Assembly (NCBI GenBank): GCA_021740995.1
Contig: JAIOYR010000005.1
Span: forward strand, 34,400-98,399
Direction of reading: 5' to 3'
Source: Taibaiella sp.
GTDB taxonomy: Bacteria > Bacteroidota > Bacteroidia > Chitinophagales > Chitinophagaceae
DNA length: 64,000 nucleotides
The notes under the pieces are model-generated. The model saw nothing but the letters and a program-made list of their open reading frames with translations. It did no database searches and had not been told where the DNA came from. Position 1 is the stretch's first letter. Every line of letters begins with the position of its first letter. The position numbers were made by a program, and so were the translations under genes. This document shows, one piece after another, positions 62,723-64,000 of the stretch.

Positions 62723-64000
62723 ATGCGTTTTAGGCGAGTATTAATTTTTTTAGCTTTTCTGTTGTTTTTGTGCAGGAGCAACCATAGCTATGCCACGCAT
62801 ATATATGGTGGGGAGTTGTTATATAAGCATATTTCCGGCAATACGTATAATCTTGTTTTAACCCTTTATGGCGACTGCTCAGCAGATGCAGGGATCTTTA
62901 ATTCCTTATATACAGCCCAGCCTCAGGTTATTATATTGAATGGGACGTCACAAGTTGAAATCATAAGGTTAGATACATTTGGAATTCAAGGTGTAGATGT
63001 ATCGCCAGTTTGCCCCAGAGAGGTCAACAATACTACCTGTAACGGCGGCAAGTATCCGGGGGTAAGGCGGTTTGTCTATTCAAGAATAATTAATTTGCCG
63101 GGATTGTCGCCAAACTGGCGGTTTGTATACACAGGTTCCATGAATCTCGGAGGTGGTGGGGCCGGCAGAAGTTCTCAGATTACAAACATAAATGGAGCAG
63201 GAGGCAGTATAATGCAACTGGAGGCTACGCTCAATAACACTCTGGCTGCAAACTCATCGCCTCTATACACCACGGTTCCCACACCCTTTTATTGTATCAA
63301 TTCGGAAGAGCAATATAATCAGGGAGCCATAGACGGCGAGGGAGATTCACTCGCTTTTAGTCTTATAGCAGGTAAAGATGGAACTACAGGCGGACCCGTA
63401 AGTTACATATTCCCTTACACCGCAGCAGAGCCGCTGGCTACAGTCACTGGAGCTTTCTCATTCAGCGAACTGAATGGTCAGCTTAGTTTCACCCCATCTG
63501 CAGCCCAAAACGCATTGGTAGTCAATCAGGTGTCGGAGTATAGAAATGGTGTACTGGTAGGCACCAGCCAGCGCGAAATGACTTTCATTGTAGCGGCAGA
63601 CTGCGAAGGAACGCCGCCAGTCCTAAAAGTGGCTAATGTCGTAGGTGGTTCCGTCACTGCCAAAAACGTTATCAACATATGTGTAGGCACTCCCAGCCTT
63701 TCTTTTGGTATAAATATAAACAACCCGGATGCTGACACTACGTACATAGTGCCCAAAAATGTGCCGGAAAGTGCATTGCTTACTATAAATAACAACAATA
63801 CTCCCTTTCCCTCCATCTCTTTTTCGTGGGATACCGAATCCTTGCCTACCGGTGTTCACACATTTTACCTGGATGTGAAAAACAACCATTGCCCTATTGC
63901 TAACCGGCAAACCATTGCTTACACTATCAATGTCACACCTTATCCTACTGTGTCGGCCGAGGTGGTAGCTCCTACAAATTGTGTGCATGATGCCTATGTG
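62723..64000 (+). CDS. Large secreted surface protein, N-terminal part (partial)
   Basis: 426 residues, open to the window end. A signal peptide (RRVLIFLAFLLFLCRSNHSYA) is followed by THIYGGELLYKHISGNTYNL, the N-terminus typical of Bacteroidota gliding-motility-associated, T9SS-exported proteins that begin 'HI.GGE'. The next about 250 residues (LTLYGDC, FVYSRIINLPGLSPNW, FYCINSEEQYNQGAIDGEGD, SLAFSLIAGKD, GAFSFSELNGQLSFTPS) are an all-beta extracellular domain. Further Ig-like segments start near residue 310 (VINICVGTPSLSFGI). A C-terminal sorting domain is expected beyond the window. Likely adhesin or gliding component; inference from family. Confidence 0.82.
   Translation, partial: MRFRRVLIFLAFLLFLCRSNHSYATHIYGGELLYKHISGNTYNLVLTLYGDCSADAGIFNSLYTAQPQVIILNGTSQVEIIRLDTFGIQGVDVSPVCPREVNNTTCNGGKYPGVRRFVYSRIINLPGLSPNWRFVYTGSMNLGGGGAGRSSQITNINGAGGSIMQLEATLNNTLAANSSPLYTTVPTPFYCINSEEQYNQGAIDGEGDSLAFSLIAGKDGTTGGPVSYIFPYTAAEPLATVTGAFSFSELNGQLSFTPSAAQNALVVNQVSEYRNGVLVGTSQREMTFIVAADCEGTPPVLKVANVVGGSVTAKNVINICVGTPSLSFGININNPDADTTYIVPKNVPESALLTINNNNTPFPSISFSWDTESLPTGVHTFYLDVKNNHCPIANRQTIAYTINVTPYPTVSAEVVAPTNCVHDAYV

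Overview
The window looks like a chromosomal segment of a Bacteroidota bacterium, most likely Chitinophagia/Chitinophagaceae. The evidence is Por/type IX secretion (T9SS) C-terminal sorting domains, huge Ig-like repeat adhesins, TonB-type outer membrane receptors, M16 peptidase pairs, long-form IspH, few visible Shine-Dalgarno sequences, and repeated Bacteroidota-type promoters (TTG, about 19-23 nt, TAnnTTTG). No tRNA, rRNA, CRISPR array, insertion sequence or complete prophage was recognised.

Layout. 1-5.9 kb: the start of a GT-C/TPR membrane protein and a 1651-residue repeat adhesin. 6.3-10.2 kb: a regulatory operon (AraC regulator, hybrid histidine kinase, single-domain response regulator). 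10.5-13.0 kb: a run of small envelope-stress-type genes (holin-like, YtxH, Lmo0937-like, small OMP, coiled-coil lipoprotein). 13.4-24.6 kb: membrane protein, murB, TonB-like receptor, beta-propeller lipoprotein, CBS-domain transporter, yicC, EnvC-like factor, then a decayed stretch where a VOC pseudogene is joined to a serine-hydrolase pseudogene. 24.7-30.7 kb: thioredoxin, pyrG, class D beta-lactamase homologue, lpxD, PAP2-like enzyme and small proteins.

31-44 kb is a surface-polysaccharide region: sugar dehydratase, initiating sugar transferase, a giant GT2, Wzt/Wzm-type ABC exporter and a GT4. It is interrupted at 33.0-37.3 kb by a nucleic-acid-repair-like island. The island holds a three-Cys-motif protein (Gp37/Gp68, DUF5131), its partner TcmP, a Y-family DNA polymerase and a SplB-like (PA0069-type) radical SAM protein. 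Three of these four proteins carry QxxLF sequences resembling sliding-clamp-binding motifs (QGKLF, QYSLF, QLSLF). tcmP is strikingly AT-rich, and an inverted repeat lies in the divergent promoter region. This is the best candidate for an undescribed system.

44-64 kb is mostly conserved housekeeping and envelope functions: PhoR/PhoB-like pair, PolB-like exonuclease, pth, a T9SS cargo protein, miaB, an orphan MNT-type nucleotidyltransferase, a sigma-54 activator, gmhA and a HAD phosphatase, an acyl-CoA carboxylase beta subunit, a two-gene M16 peptidase operon, a glucosaminidase, ispH, and the start of another large secreted protein. Several starts were moved from the longest reading frame to an internal ATG that gives a proper signal peptide or family N-terminus; each entry says so.
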